Part shown: positions 52,786 through 60,796 of the stretch, piece by piece
Numbering within the stretch: the first letter of the stretch is position 1
Layout of the letters: the number at the start of each line of letters is the position of its first letter
Source of the DNA: Emticicia fluvialis
Lineage (GTDB): Bacteria; Bacteroidota; Bacteroidia; Cytophagales; Spirosomataceae
Direction: 5' to 3'
Assembly (NCBI RefSeq): GCF_024793945.1
Contig: NZ_JANUSD010000010.1
Span: 62,001-126,000, forward strand
DNA length: 64,000 nucleotides
Translations under genes and position numbers: made by a program
The notes under the pieces: generated by a model
What the model was told of the DNA's origin: nothing
Seen by the model: only the letters and a program-made list of their open reading frames with translations
Database searches by the model: none

Positions 52786-53018
52786 AAACTCTTATTGTAG
52801 TAACCATGCTGCTTGCTGGGCAAGCGGCGGCTTTACAGCAAACACCAACAGCACAACAAGCACAGCCTGAGCAGGCACAAAAAGACCCCGTTTGCGGCAT
52901 GAAGGTAAAGAAAGACGCCAAGTTCAGGTCGGTTCATAAAGAAAAAGAACATTTGTTTTGCAGTAAATCGTGCAAAGAAAAGTTTGATAGCAACCCCGAA
53001 AAATATGTAAAGAAATGA
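52782..53018 (+). CDS. Exported YHS-domain protein
   Basis: This 78-residue protein has a signal peptide (KTLIVVTMLLAGQAAA), a Gln/Pro-rich linker and a YHS domain with DPVCGMKV at 35-42 and C60-x3-C64 (FCSKSCKEKF). YHS domains bind copper or other soft metals and are often fused to copper ATPases. It overlaps the peroxidase by ATGA and the next gene by ATGA, so all three are translationally coupled. It is probably a periplasmic metallochaperone. Confidence 0.88.
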   Translation: MKTLIVVTMLLAGQAAALQQTPTAQQAQPEQAQKDPVCGMKVKKDAKFRSVHKEKEHLFCSKSCKEKFDSNPEKYVKK

Positions 53019-53356
53019 ATCGCCAGGTATTTTTATCGGCACTGGTTATTTCTTTATCAACCCGTGGAAATACCGATAACCTGAAAAAATGCAGTTTCAA
53101 CACCAGCCGTGTGTGCCAGAAGTGTAAATACGGGCTTGGCCGTAATATCTATTTCGAAAAAGGTGTGAAAGCCGTAGACATAAACCCTGAGCAAAAAACA
53201 ATTACCATTACGTTTGATACACGCAAAACCACAGCCGAAAAGCTAAAAAAGTACATTGTATCTTTAGGCTTTGATGCAGACGACCAAAAGGCCGACATCA
53301 ATAACCGCGAATTGCTGCTGGCGTGTTGTTTTGCAGATATAACGATATGCAAATAA
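53015..53356 (+). CDS. Secreted HMA-like heavy-metal-binding protein
   Basis: The product has 113 residues. After a short leader comes an HMA (ferredoxin-fold) domain: CQKC at 34-37 in SRVCQKCKYG, GVKAVDINPEQKTITITFDT (strand 2-3) and TAEKLKKYIVSLGFDADD (final helix). The C-terminal CCFADITIC adds more cysteines. Such domains pass Cu(I) between proteins. It overlaps the YHS gene by 4 bases and ends the copper run. The signal peptide is weak (VFLSALVISLS), so its location is uncertain. Confidence 0.8.
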   Translation: MNRQVFLSALVISLSTRGNTDNLKKCSFNTSRVCQKCKYGLGRNIYFEKGVKAVDINPEQKTITITFDTRKTTAEKLKKYIVSLGFDADDQKADINNRELLLACCFADITICK

Positions 53357-53447
53357 GGGGCATATAAATATCTGGCCGTTTATCAAAAAACAGCGCTTTT
53401 TTTTGGTAGATGACCTCTACGGAATTAAATTTGTTTTAAATAAACAA

Positions 53448-53469
53448 AGCCCGGCCTTTTGGTTGGGCT
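53448..53469. terminator. Hairpin after the copper operon
   Basis: AGCCCGGCC (53448-53456) pairs with GGTTGGGCT (53461-53469), two G-T pairs included, around TTTT. Outer ACAA/TTGT can extend the stem. It lies between the last copper gene and the next small gene, but no strong T-run follows. Confidence 0.45.
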
Positions 53470-53500
53470 GTTGTCAACAATCTAAGTCCGGATAATGCTA

Positions 53501-53848
53501 ATGAAAAAGTTGTTTCTGTTAATTTTTCTGGTGGTGGCAGGGTCGCTGGGTGCGCATGGTCAGAAAAAGAAATTCATCATAGCTGAGAAAATCAACTATG
53601 ACGAAAAGACCGAAAAGGAGAAAAAAGAAACCGATAAAGAACTGAAAGACGACATGACCACATTTCTGGGTTTTGGTTTCAGAGTATCGGTAACCAATGT
53701 GGAAGAAAAACTAAAAGACCCGGCCAATCAGGATAAAAAGAAAATGGGTTTCAGGTTTCAGATAGGGCTTCAGATGCCCAAATTCATCAAAACCGACCCG
53801 CCTCAGAAACTCTTTAAAGCCGGTATGGATGTGGGAATTGTGAAATAA
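53501..53848 (+). CDS. Small secreted protein of unknown function
   Basis: About 115 residues; the ATG at 53501 (MKKLFLLIFLVVAGSLGAHG) gives a clean signal peptide, though an ATG two codons earlier (53495) is possible. The mature part is charged (KKFIIAEKINYDEKTEKEKK, then KELKDDMTTFLG) with a beta-like second half (MGFRFQIGLQMPKF). I recognise no domain. It has its own gap from the copper operon, so membership in that operon is doubtful. Confidence 0.6.
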   Translation: MKKLFLLIFLVVAGSLGAHGQKKKFIIAEKINYDEKTEKEKKETDKELKDDMTTFLGFGFRVSVTNVEEKLKDPANQDKKKMGFRFQIGLQMPKFIKTDPPQKLFKAGMDVGIVK

Positions 53849-53879
53849 GGGTTTTATCGTGTAGGTTAACACAAGAAAT

Positions 53880-53908
53880 GAGAGCCGAGGCACTGCCCCG
53901 GCTCTACC
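53880..53908. repeat. Single short palindrome of the REPIN unit family
   Basis: GAGAGCCGAGGCACTGCCCC then GGCTCTACC is one inverted-orientation unit of the GTAGAGcc...ggcT family. It stands alone between convergent genes. No partner unit is seen within 100 bases. Confidence 0.7.
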
Positions 53909-53939
53909 TATTTTAGAAGACAGGTAAAATTTCTCTCTC

Positions 53940-56393
53940 TTATTTTGTTTTCAATTTTTGCTCAAGCACTTTCATGTAATAGCCGGCCACTACACTTCTG
54001 GCCTGAAAACCCACCATTTTTCCGTTGGTGGTTTCGTGCCAGTCGCTCAAAGGTACTCTGCTTGGCGTTTGGGTGGCATATTTAAACATAGGCGTTATTA
54101 ATGCCTCAAAATCCTGCTTGTTGCCGGCAAGAACGGATGTCCAGACTACCCAGTCAGATTTTGTATAGGTTTTGCGGCTGTCGAGCGGTAAACCGTAGGC
54201 GTTCTGCTTTGTCAGGTAATAGGCCACTTCTTTGGTATAAACATCTTTCGGAAACAGGTTCATCTTCAACAGTTTATCCCATACCAGATTATATTTCTGG
54301 CTCCAGGTGCCTTTGTCGTTAAAGGTAAGGGCGTAGTGGTCGCCGTCTTCTGCCATCTGCATCCATTTCTGTACCATTTCCCGGGTTAAAGCCCGGTATT
54401 TCTGGGCTGTCTGCTTTTCGCCCAGTTGCTCTGCCAGTTGTGCGTATCCGCCCAAAGCCACAATGGCCTTAACAGACAAGTTGGCGTTGCGTGCCAGATG
54501 CCCTGCGAAATCGTCGGTGCAGAGTTGCAAAGCGGGGTCAAGACCTTCTTTGCTCAGGTAGTCGGCCCAAATTGACAGGGTTTTCCAGTGCTTTTTGGCA
54601 TATAAGGCGTTGCCTTCCACACGGGCAATGGCGGCCGTCAGTATTATCATATTACCGCACTCTTCCACAGGCATATCTTCTCCGTAGGTTTGTCCGTTAG
54701 CCAGCGGGTATGTGCCGAGGTCGTGGGCTGCAAAAGGTTTGGCCCACTTGCCGCTTTCGCTGTAATAAAAAATGCCGTTCAGCATACCTTTCAGCAAATC
54801 GGGGTTATAGGCCAGAAACAAAGGCGCCGACGGGTAGGTAACATCAACTGTATTAATAGACCCGTTACTGAAATTTTCTTTCGATAAGAAAAGAATATCG
54901 CCTGTCGGGCTTTTTACCAGCTTATGAGCCGCAATACTCTGCCGATAAGCCAGTTCGCACAGGCGGGCGTATTGTTCGCCACCTGCTTTCAGGGCATCGT
55001 TATAAATCTTGTTGTTTAATGCTTTACATTTACCTATAACTGCCGAATAGCTGCTCCATGCCTGTTGCAATTGGCCTTCAATGGTTGCACCTTTGGTTAA
55101 TCGCCACCAGGGAGAAAGGTTGGTTTGAAAATATTGGATTGACTGGATGTCGTCATAACCAATCATAAAAACCTGCTCTTTGCCAGTACTGCCTACTTTA
55201 CCTACGTTTAATACTGTGTTGAGCATCAGGTTTTTGCCGCCCAGGTTATTGTTAGGCGCAGCACTGAAAACATTGCCCATATCGGTGTTTTTGGTGATAG
55301 ACTGCACCACATTGCCCGTTCTAGGAACAGCAACATACAGGTATCCCCAGTCGATGCGTACATCGTCGCCTTTCAGTTTCAGAATCTGCTGGCTGGTGGT
55401 ACCGGCTTTCAGAATGGCCAGACCATTGGCACTGTATTGCTGGGCCTGCACTGCCTGTGCCGGAGTATTAACGGCGATATCGGTTGATGCCCCCAGATAC
55501 AGGCGCACGTCGTGCAGCAGGTTATCGGTAGCTTTTACACTGGCCGAAATGTAAGAAACCGGACGCGCCAGCAGATTTAAATCGTTTATCAATAACGGAG
55601 AAGTAAAAGTAAGTGTAAGATTTACCTTACCGCAGCTAAATTCATAAATGGTTTGTGTGGCATTTACGGTTACCTTTTTTTGTTCGGCAGTAAAAACTTT
55701 TGGGTCTGGCGTTTCTACTATTTTTTCAACAATGCCGGCATCCAGCATAGAGCCGCCTCTGTTGTTGGTTACATGCACAGCCAGCAGGTTTTTGCCCACT
55801 TGCAGCTTGCTTTTAACGGCTTCGCTCAGCGGAATATAAATGTATTTGTGTGTCCAGCCTTTAACGCTGTAAACTGCCTCGCCGTTGATGAACACCTCTA
55901 CATCGTCATCATGGTTCAGTTTCAGGTAAAGAGCATCAGAGTTACGGTCTTTCAGGGTAAATGTACGCCTTGCCCAGATATCGCGGGTTTTCCATTCGGT
56001 TTTACAAATGCCCGGATTATCGCCAAACGGAGCCAGTCCTTTCTTCCAATCGGTATCGTTAAAAGACGCGTTCATCCAGTTGGCACCAGGGTCTTTTTCT
56101 GTATACAGGGCTTCATAATTCTGCTCGTCTCCGGCAGGTACAAGGGTTTCGTAAGCGTCTCCTTTTTTACCCAGAAAACGGTATTGGTTGCCATCTACCT
56201 CTATTATACCCAGCAAAGAGTGGTTGGCGCCCGTCCAGTGTCTGGTGGTAGAAGCCGTGAGGTCGTCGGTGTTTGACCAGATACTAAAGTTGGGGTCATG
56301 TGTGATAAGCGGAAAAGCCGGGGCTTTGGTGCTTTGCGCCTGTATAAACTGCCAATTGTAAAACAGCAACAGGCTTAGAAGTAATGTTCTCAT
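53940..56393 (-). CDS. Secreted glutaminase-A-like protein (DUF4964/5127/4965/1793 type)
   Basis: The product has 817 residues and a signal peptide (MRTLLLSLLLFYNWQFIQAQ). The N-terminal part (PAFPLITHDPNFSIWSNTDD, about 25-45) and a galactose-binding-like beta insert (AWGD-type: DIWARRTFTLKD, LNHDDDVEVFINGEAVYS) are followed by an alpha/alpha toroid (YDDIQSIQYFQTNLSPWW, then LAYRQSIAAHKLV, DVTYPSAPLFLAYNPDL, GYAQLAEQLGEK). This is the architecture of the fungal GtaA-like glutaminase family, widespread in Bacteroidota. True substrate there is uncertain; a glycoside or amide is possible. It stands alone on the minus strand. Confidence 0.82.
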   Translation of the reverse strand: MRTLLLSLLLFYNWQFIQAQSTKAPAFPLITHDPNFSIWSNTDDLTASTTRHWTGANHSLLGIIEVDGNQYRFLGKKGDAYETLVPAGDEQNYEALYTEKDPGANWMNASFNDTDWKKGLAPFGDNPGICKTEWKTRDIWARRTFTLKDRNSDALYLKLNHDDDVEVFINGEAVYSVKGWTHKYIYIPLSEAVKSKLQVGKNLLAVHVTNNRGGSMLDAGIVEKIVETPDPKVFTAEQKKVTVNATQTIYEFSCGKVNLTLTFTSPLLINDLNLLARPVSYISASVKATDNLLHDVRLYLGASTDIAVNTPAQAVQAQQYSANGLAILKAGTTSQQILKLKGDDVRIDWGYLYVAVPRTGNVVQSITKNTDMGNVFSAAPNNNLGGKNLMLNTVLNVGKVGSTGKEQVFMIGYDDIQSIQYFQTNLSPWWRLTKGATIEGQLQQAWSSYSAVIGKCKALNNKIYNDALKAGGEQYARLCELAYRQSIAAHKLVKSPTGDILFLSKENFSNGSINTVDVTYPSAPLFLAYNPDLLKGMLNGIFYYSESGKWAKPFAAHDLGTYPLANGQTYGEDMPVEECGNMIILTAAIARVEGNALYAKKHWKTLSIWADYLSKEGLDPALQLCTDDFAGHLARNANLSVKAIVALGGYAQLAEQLGEKQTAQKYRALTREMVQKWMQMAEDGDHYALTFNDKGTWSQKYNLVWDKLLKMNLFPKDVYTKEVAYYLTKQNAYGLPLDSRKTYTKSDWVVWTSVLAGNKQDFEALITPMFKYATQTPSRVPLSDWHETTNGKMVGFQARSVVAGYYMKVLEQKLKTK

Positions 56394-56465
56394 GCTAAGA
56401 TTTTAAATATCAGGTGAATAGGAATAGAAAAAGCCTATAGTATTAAACAACGCAAAGTTATTGGA

Positions 56466-56494
56466 GGTAGAGCCGGAATGCAATCCGGCTCATC
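56466..56494. repeat. Single short palindrome of the REPIN unit family
   Basis: GGTAGAGCCGGAATGCAATC then CGGCTCATC is one forward unit. It lies between the MFS stop and the glutaminase-like start. The next 50 bases show no inverted partner. Confidence 0.7.
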
Positions 56495-56583
56495 TGCAAA
56501 TCTGTTTTTACGGCCATGCAATAACCGGTTTAACGACTGATTATAATTTTACCGATAAACCAATGCCCGGAGCCTGAATTACA

Positions 56584-57822
56584 TTATTCAATGTAATCTA
56601 AGTCTCTGTTAAAAGTTTCATCTATGTTCCAGAGTGCAAAGAGCGCAATGGCCGATGTGCTAACGCCTATAATGAGTGCGGCTGTCATAATGCCCATGTC
56701 GGGTTTCAGCCATTTAAAAACTGCCAGTAGCGGAATGGTGGCTCCGCGCACAAAATTAGGCACAGTGGTGGCCACGGTGGCACGCAGGTTGGTACCAAAA
56801 AGCTCGGCAGCAATGGTGATGAAGAGTGTCCAGTAACCATTGCAGAAACCCAGAAACGCACAGGTAATGTAAAACACTGAGGCACTGCTGGCAGGTATAA
56901 GTAAATAAACCAGCACAAAGGCCAGCGACATAAGAATAAAAAGCAATATCACTTTTTTGCGGCTTTGCATAAACTGGCTCAGGAAACCACTTACAATGTC
57001 TCCGAATACCTGCCCTGTAAAGGTAAGCATTACGGCTTTGCCTGCATTGACAGGCTCGGTGATTCCGGCTGCTTTGGCAAATTCTGGCGAAAAAGTAATG
57101 AGAATACCCACCACAAACCAGATTGGCAAGCCTACCAGAATAGACATCAGGTATTTTACAAATCGGGTGCGGTTATTGAACAGCATGAGCAGGTTACCCC
57201 GTTTGATGTGCTTGTTTTTGGCTTCGGTGAATATCTTCGACTCAAAAATATTGATACGCAATAAAAGTAAAAGCAGGCCCATGCCGCCCCCTACATAATA
57301 AGATATGCGCCACTCAAAAAGCTCGGCTACAAAATAGGCACCTATGGCGCCCACCAGCCCCAGCGTTGCCACAATGGTGGTACCATAGCCCCGTATTTTT
57401 TTAGGCAGAATTTCGGTTACCAGTGTTACCCCGGCGCCCAGCTCTCCGGCCAGCCCTACACCGGCAATAAACCGGCAGGCAGCGTATTGGGGCACTGTAG
57501 TTACCAGCCCGTTGGCAATATTAGCCAGTGAATAAATGATGATAGACCCAAACAACACCGACAAGCGGCCGCGTTTGTCGCCCATTACTCCCCAAACTAT
57601 ACCACCAATGAGCATTCCGGCCATCTGATAGTTAAGCAGCGAGGCGCCGTGTTCAAACAATTGGTCGCCCTCAAAGCCCAGTTCTTTCAGGCTGGGTACA
57701 CGCACCACATTGAACAGGAAGAGGTCGTACATATCAACCAGATAGCCCAGCGCAGCCACCAGTACAGGTAATTGCAGCAATTGCCTCAGTGTATTTTGGT
57801 TGTCAGTATCTGAATGTGTCAT
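56584..57822 (-). CDS. MFS transporter, sugar-acid type
   Basis: From ATG 57822 (MTHSDTDNQNTLRQLL) it has 412 residues; earlier in-frame codons up to 57921 lie in a repeat. Twelve helices are visible, with the loop 2-3 signature GVMGDKRGRLSVLFGS near residue 83, GVGLAGELGAGVTLVTEILP (about 120-139) and a repeat of the pattern in the second half. The motifs fit the sugar or aromatic/uronic acid:H+ symporter group (NanT/ExuT-like neighbours). It is in the same strand as the downstream oxidoreductase-lyase run, so it may import monosaccharides or uronates. Confidence 0.87.
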   Translation of the reverse strand: MTHSDTDNQNTLRQLLQLPVLVAALGYLVDMYDLFLFNVVRVPSLKELGFEGDQLFEHGASLLNYQMAGMLIGGIVWGVMGDKRGRLSVLFGSIIIYSLANIANGLVTTVPQYAACRFIAGVGLAGELGAGVTLVTEILPKKIRGYGTTIVATLGLVGAIGAYFVAELFEWRISYYVGGGMGLLLLLLRINIFESKIFTEAKNKHIKRGNLLMLFNNRTRFVKYLMSILVGLPIWFVVGILITFSPEFAKAAGITEPVNAGKAVMLTFTGQVFGDIVSGFLSQFMQSRKKVILLFILMSLAFVLVYLLIPASSASVFYITCAFLGFCNGYWTLFITIAAELFGTNLRATVATTVPNFVRGATIPLLAVFKWLKPDMGIMTAALIIGVSTSAIALFALWNIDETFNRDLDYIE

Positions 57823-57897
57823 GAAACAGTTTTTAAGGGTTGAATCAGGTTTGTGCAATCTCAGCAAACCCCAATATTCTGAAGTTCGAGATAGAGG

Positions 57898-58098
57898 GAT
57901 TTTAAGTATTAAATATATCATCCCTACGGGATATCAGAGCTTTGGAAAAGCTGAGCACTCTACTGATACATCGTCCCTCCGGGACTTCAATATCAGCACA
58001 TAGACTGCGCCAGAGATTTTAAATCCCGTAAGGATAATATATCAGTAGCAGTATAATCCAAAACCTGTGAAAAGTCCCATCCGGACGATATATTAAAT
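57898..58098. repeat. Four-unit palindromic repeat cluster, CCCGTAGGGA family, copy B
   Basis: Units at about 57911-57932 (ATCATCCCTACGGGAT), 57960-57987 (ATCGTCCCTCCGGGACTT), 58021-58050 (AATCCCGTAAGGATAATATA) and 58070-58098 (AAGTCCCATCCGGACGATAT) alternate in orientation. The first two are in one direction and the third reversed. It separates the MFS and Gfo/Idh/MocA genes and is related to the element at 36756-36901. Confidence 0.8.
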
Positions 58099-58114
58099 CA
58101 TAATTCATTATTTA

Positions 58115-59413
58115 TTAAACCTTGGCCGGTACGGTAAATGGCGCGCGGTATTTACGGGTAAGCATAGCGTTGGCCTCTTTGTCACCCGGGAAAGTTTCTG
58201 TTTTAGGGTCAAACTTCAGGGTTCTACCCAGGCGATAGGCAATATTGCCCAGATGCGCAATGCTGGCCGAAAGGTGGCCGGTTTCAATAGGGCCGTTCAA
58301 CAATGCTTTGTTTTTGGCTCTTACGGCATCTACAAAGTTTTTGTAGTGGTCGCCGCCTGCGTTGCGGGCAGGGCCGGGCTCACGGTTACGGCCCAGATAG
58401 GTTTTGTAATCGTTATAACCGTTGATAACCATATAGCCTTTGTCACCATAGAAAATATTGCCTACCTCAACGCCGTCTTCTTTGTTGGTCATCCAGGGGC
58501 GTACTTCAAATTCTATGATTTTACCTTCTTTGGGGTACTGATAGGTTGAAGTAAGCACTTCGGGGGTTTCTTTGCAGTCGTTCCAGAGGTATTTACCACC
58601 TGCCGAGGTTATTACTTCGGGCAAGCCGACATCCAGCCCCCACATGGCCAGGTCGGTTTCATGCACGCCCTGATTCCCGATGTCGCCATTACCAAAGTCC
58701 CAGAACCAGTGCCAGTTATAATGCACATAGTTTTTGCTGAAATCACGTGCCTGAGCCGGGCCCTGCCATAAGTCCCAGTCGAGACCTTCCGGCACCGGCG
58801 ATTTACCCAGATTACCGATATCAGGTCTCCATTTGTAGACAGTTCCGCGTGCCATGTACACTTTGCCAATCAGCCCGTCTCTGAGGTGCTGAATGGCCTC
58901 CTGAATAGCTGCCGAGCTACGCAGCTGCACCCCATGCTGCACAATGCGGTTGTATTTTTTGGCTGCCTCTACCAATTGCCGACCTTCAAACAGGTTGTGG
59001 CAGGCGGGTTTTTCTACATAAACATCTTTACCAGCCTGGCAGGCCCATATAGCCGCCAGCGCATGCCAGTGGTTAGGGGTGGCAATGCTTACGGCATCAA
59101 TAGATTTGTCTTCATACACCCGGCGTAAGTCTTGCTCGATGTGTACTTTCTTAGCATATTTTTTTTCAAAATCTGCCGCCCGTTCATTCAGCACCACTTT
59201 GTCGACATCGCAAAGGGTGGCTACTTCAACGTTATCTAGCTTTGAGAAGCCCGAAATGTGGTCTTTCCCACGGCCATTTACGCCTATTACTGCCACCCGC
59301 AGCCTGTCGTTGGCTCCGAAAGCAGTAGACGGAATAAGAGTAGGAATAGACATAACAGCCAAAGAGCCGGGAACGGCCGTTTTAAGCATGTCTCGTCTGG
59401 TAAATTTCTTCAT
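58115..59413 (-). CDS. Gfo/Idh/MocA-family oxidoreductase, exported (Tat-type)
   Basis: This 432-residue protein begins with a twin-arginine leader (MKKFTRRDMLKTAVPGSLAV). The Rossmann domain (about 35-160) has GVNGRGKDHISGF and the EKPACHNLFEGRQLVEAAKK motif with the conserved Lys, then the C-terminal dimerisation domain (about 165-400, MARGTVYKWRPDIGNLGKSP, YNWHWFWDFGNGDIGNQGVH). Such enzymes oxidise or reduce sugars with tightly bound NAD(P). A Tat signal means the cofactor is loaded before export. It lies downstream of the GH88/OYE/SDR run but is separated from it by a large repeat, so it may have its own promoter. Confidence 0.92.
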   Translation of the reverse strand: MKKFTRRDMLKTAVPGSLAVMSIPTLIPSTAFGANDRLRVAVIGVNGRGKDHISGFSKLDNVEVATLCDVDKVVLNERAADFEKKYAKKVHIEQDLRRVYEDKSIDAVSIATPNHWHALAAIWACQAGKDVYVEKPACHNLFEGRQLVEAAKKYNRIVQHGVQLRSSAAIQEAIQHLRDGLIGKVYMARGTVYKWRPDIGNLGKSPVPEGLDWDLWQGPAQARDFSKNYVHYNWHWFWDFGNGDIGNQGVHETDLAMWGLDVGLPEVITSAGGKYLWNDCKETPEVLTSTYQYPKEGKIIEFEVRPWMTNKEDGVEVGNIFYGDKGYMVINGYNDYKTYLGRNREPGPARNAGGDHYKNFVDAVRAKNKALLNGPIETGHLSASIAHLGNIAYRLGRTLKFDPKTETFPGDKEANAMLTRKYRAPFTVPAKV

Positions 59414-59451
59414 TGTTTTTTTTATAGTTAAAAGGTTGAAAGACGTTAAAA

Positions 59452-60023
59452 AATTAGTGAATGGTGAATTAGTGAATGGTGAATTAGTGAATGAGTGATT
59501 TAGTGAATGAGTGAATTAGCGGCCGCCGTTGCGGTGATTTAGAGAATGAGTGAATTAGTGATTTAGTGATTTAGTGAATGTATGATTGATGGAGTGAGCG
59601 ATTTAGTGGTTATTTGGGTTAAAACCCTCCCAAATTTGATAATCAGCAATCCTAAATGGTTAATCACTCATTCAGCGAAACGCCGCCCGCTAATTCCCCG
59701 CAACGCCGCCCGCTAAATCACTAATTCGCTCAATCACTCAATCACTCATTCCCCGCAACGCCGCCCGCTCATTCAGCGAAACGTCGCCCGCTAAATCACT
59801 AATTCACTCAATCACTCAATCACTCATTCACTCATTCCCCGCAACGCCGCACGCTAATTCACTAATTCGCTCAATCACTCAATCACTCATTCCCCGCAAC
59901 GCCGCCCGCTCATTCAGCGGAACGCCGCCCGCTAATTCACTAACTCACTCATTCTCTAATTCAGCGGAACGCTGACCAATAATTCATCATTCACTAATTC
60001 ACTAAATCACTCATTCACTAATT
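59452..60023. repeat. 570-base composite inverted repeat with GC-rich modules
   Basis: The left arm (59452-59610) consists of TGAATTAGTGA/TGAATGAGTGA-type words on the plus strand; the right arm (59660-60023) carries their reverse complements (TCACTAATTCA, AATCACTCATTC). Into the right arm eight GC-rich blocks are inserted (near 59676, 59698, 59751, 59777, 59837, 59892, 59918 and 59964), of the form CCGCAACGCCGCCCGC or CGAAACGCCGCCCGC. One GC block in the left arm reads GCGGCCGCCGTTGCGG, the complement. The centre (59610-59660) is unique sequence. No gene is seen. Confidence 0.85.
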
Positions 60024-60025
60024 GA

Positions 60026-60796
60026 CTAAAGCCTCCCCAAAGTCAGGCCGCCGTCTACCATCAGTACCTGGCCTGTTGAGTAGGGAAAATCTCCTTTGGC
60101 GAGGGCGGCAACGGCTTTGCCGATGTCGTCGGGGAAGCCCCAGCGTTTTTGTACGCAAAGGCCGTTTTCTATCAGTTCATCATATTTGGCGGTAACTCCG
60201 GCCGTCATGTCTGTTTTGATAATGCCCGGCCTTAGCTCATAAACAGGTATGTTATATTCGCCCAATCTGACGGCAAATAATTGCGTTGCCATGCTCAGCC
60301 CGGCTTTTGATACACAGTATTCGCCTCTGTTGACAGAAGCAATAGTGGCCGAAATTGACGACACATTGATGATACAACTGCTGAAACCTTCGGTACTGGT
60401 TTTTTGCGCTATCATCCAGTTGGCAACTGCCTGCGTAAGAAAATAGGTACCTTTCAGGTTGGTTGATAGCACGTAGTCGAAACTTTCTTCAGTGGCCTGT
60501 AAAATATCGTTTCGCTCTTTGGGCGCTACTCCGGCGTTGTTGACCAGCACATGCAGGCAGCCGAAATGCTCTTTTATATGGGCCAGCATCAATTGCCTGT
60601 CCTGAGCAGAGGCAATGTCTCCGCGGCAGTAAATAACCTCTGCCCCCAGCCCGGTTAATTCATCAAGCACCTCCTGCACGGCTGCTTCCGGCCGCATACC
60701 ATTAATGGCCAGATTAAAACCAGCCTTTGCCAGATGCACGGCAATACCCAAACCTATACCCCGGCTTCCGCCTGTTATGAATGCTACCTTTTTCAC
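60026..60796 (-). CDS. SDR-family 3-oxoacyl-ACP-reductase-like oxidoreductase
   Basis: The product has 256 residues, a classical short-chain dehydrogenase: GGSRGIG cofactor motif at 9-15, NNAGV near 91, the catalytic Ser in NVSSISATIA and YxxxK in EYCVSKAG, and a C-terminal MVDGGLTLGRL. It overlaps the Old Yellow Enzyme gene by four bases. With OYE and GH88 around it, a role in reducing a sugar-derived keto compound (KduD-like) is more likely than fatty acid synthesis, but this is inferred. Confidence 0.88.
   Translation of the reverse strand: MKKVAFITGGSRGIGLGIAVHLAKAGFNLAINGMRPEAAVQEVLDELTGLGAEVIYCRGDIASAQDRQLMLAHIKEHFGCLHVLVNNAGVAPKERNDILQATEESFDYVLSTNLKGTYFLTQAVANWMIAQKTSTEGFSSCIINVSSISATIASVNRGEYCVSKAGLSMATQLFAVRLGEYNIPVYELRPGIIKTDMTAGVTAKYDELIENGLCVQKRWGFPDDIGKAVAALAKGDFPYSTGQVLMVDGGLTLGRL

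Noticed and set aside
55653..56276. 207-codon plus-strand open frame
   Set aside because: It is antisense to the glutaminase-like gene, whose signal peptide and domains are clear.
59452..60023. CRISPR array
   Set aside because: Repeats are short, imperfect and unevenly spaced, with arms in opposite orientation and no unique spacers or cas genes.
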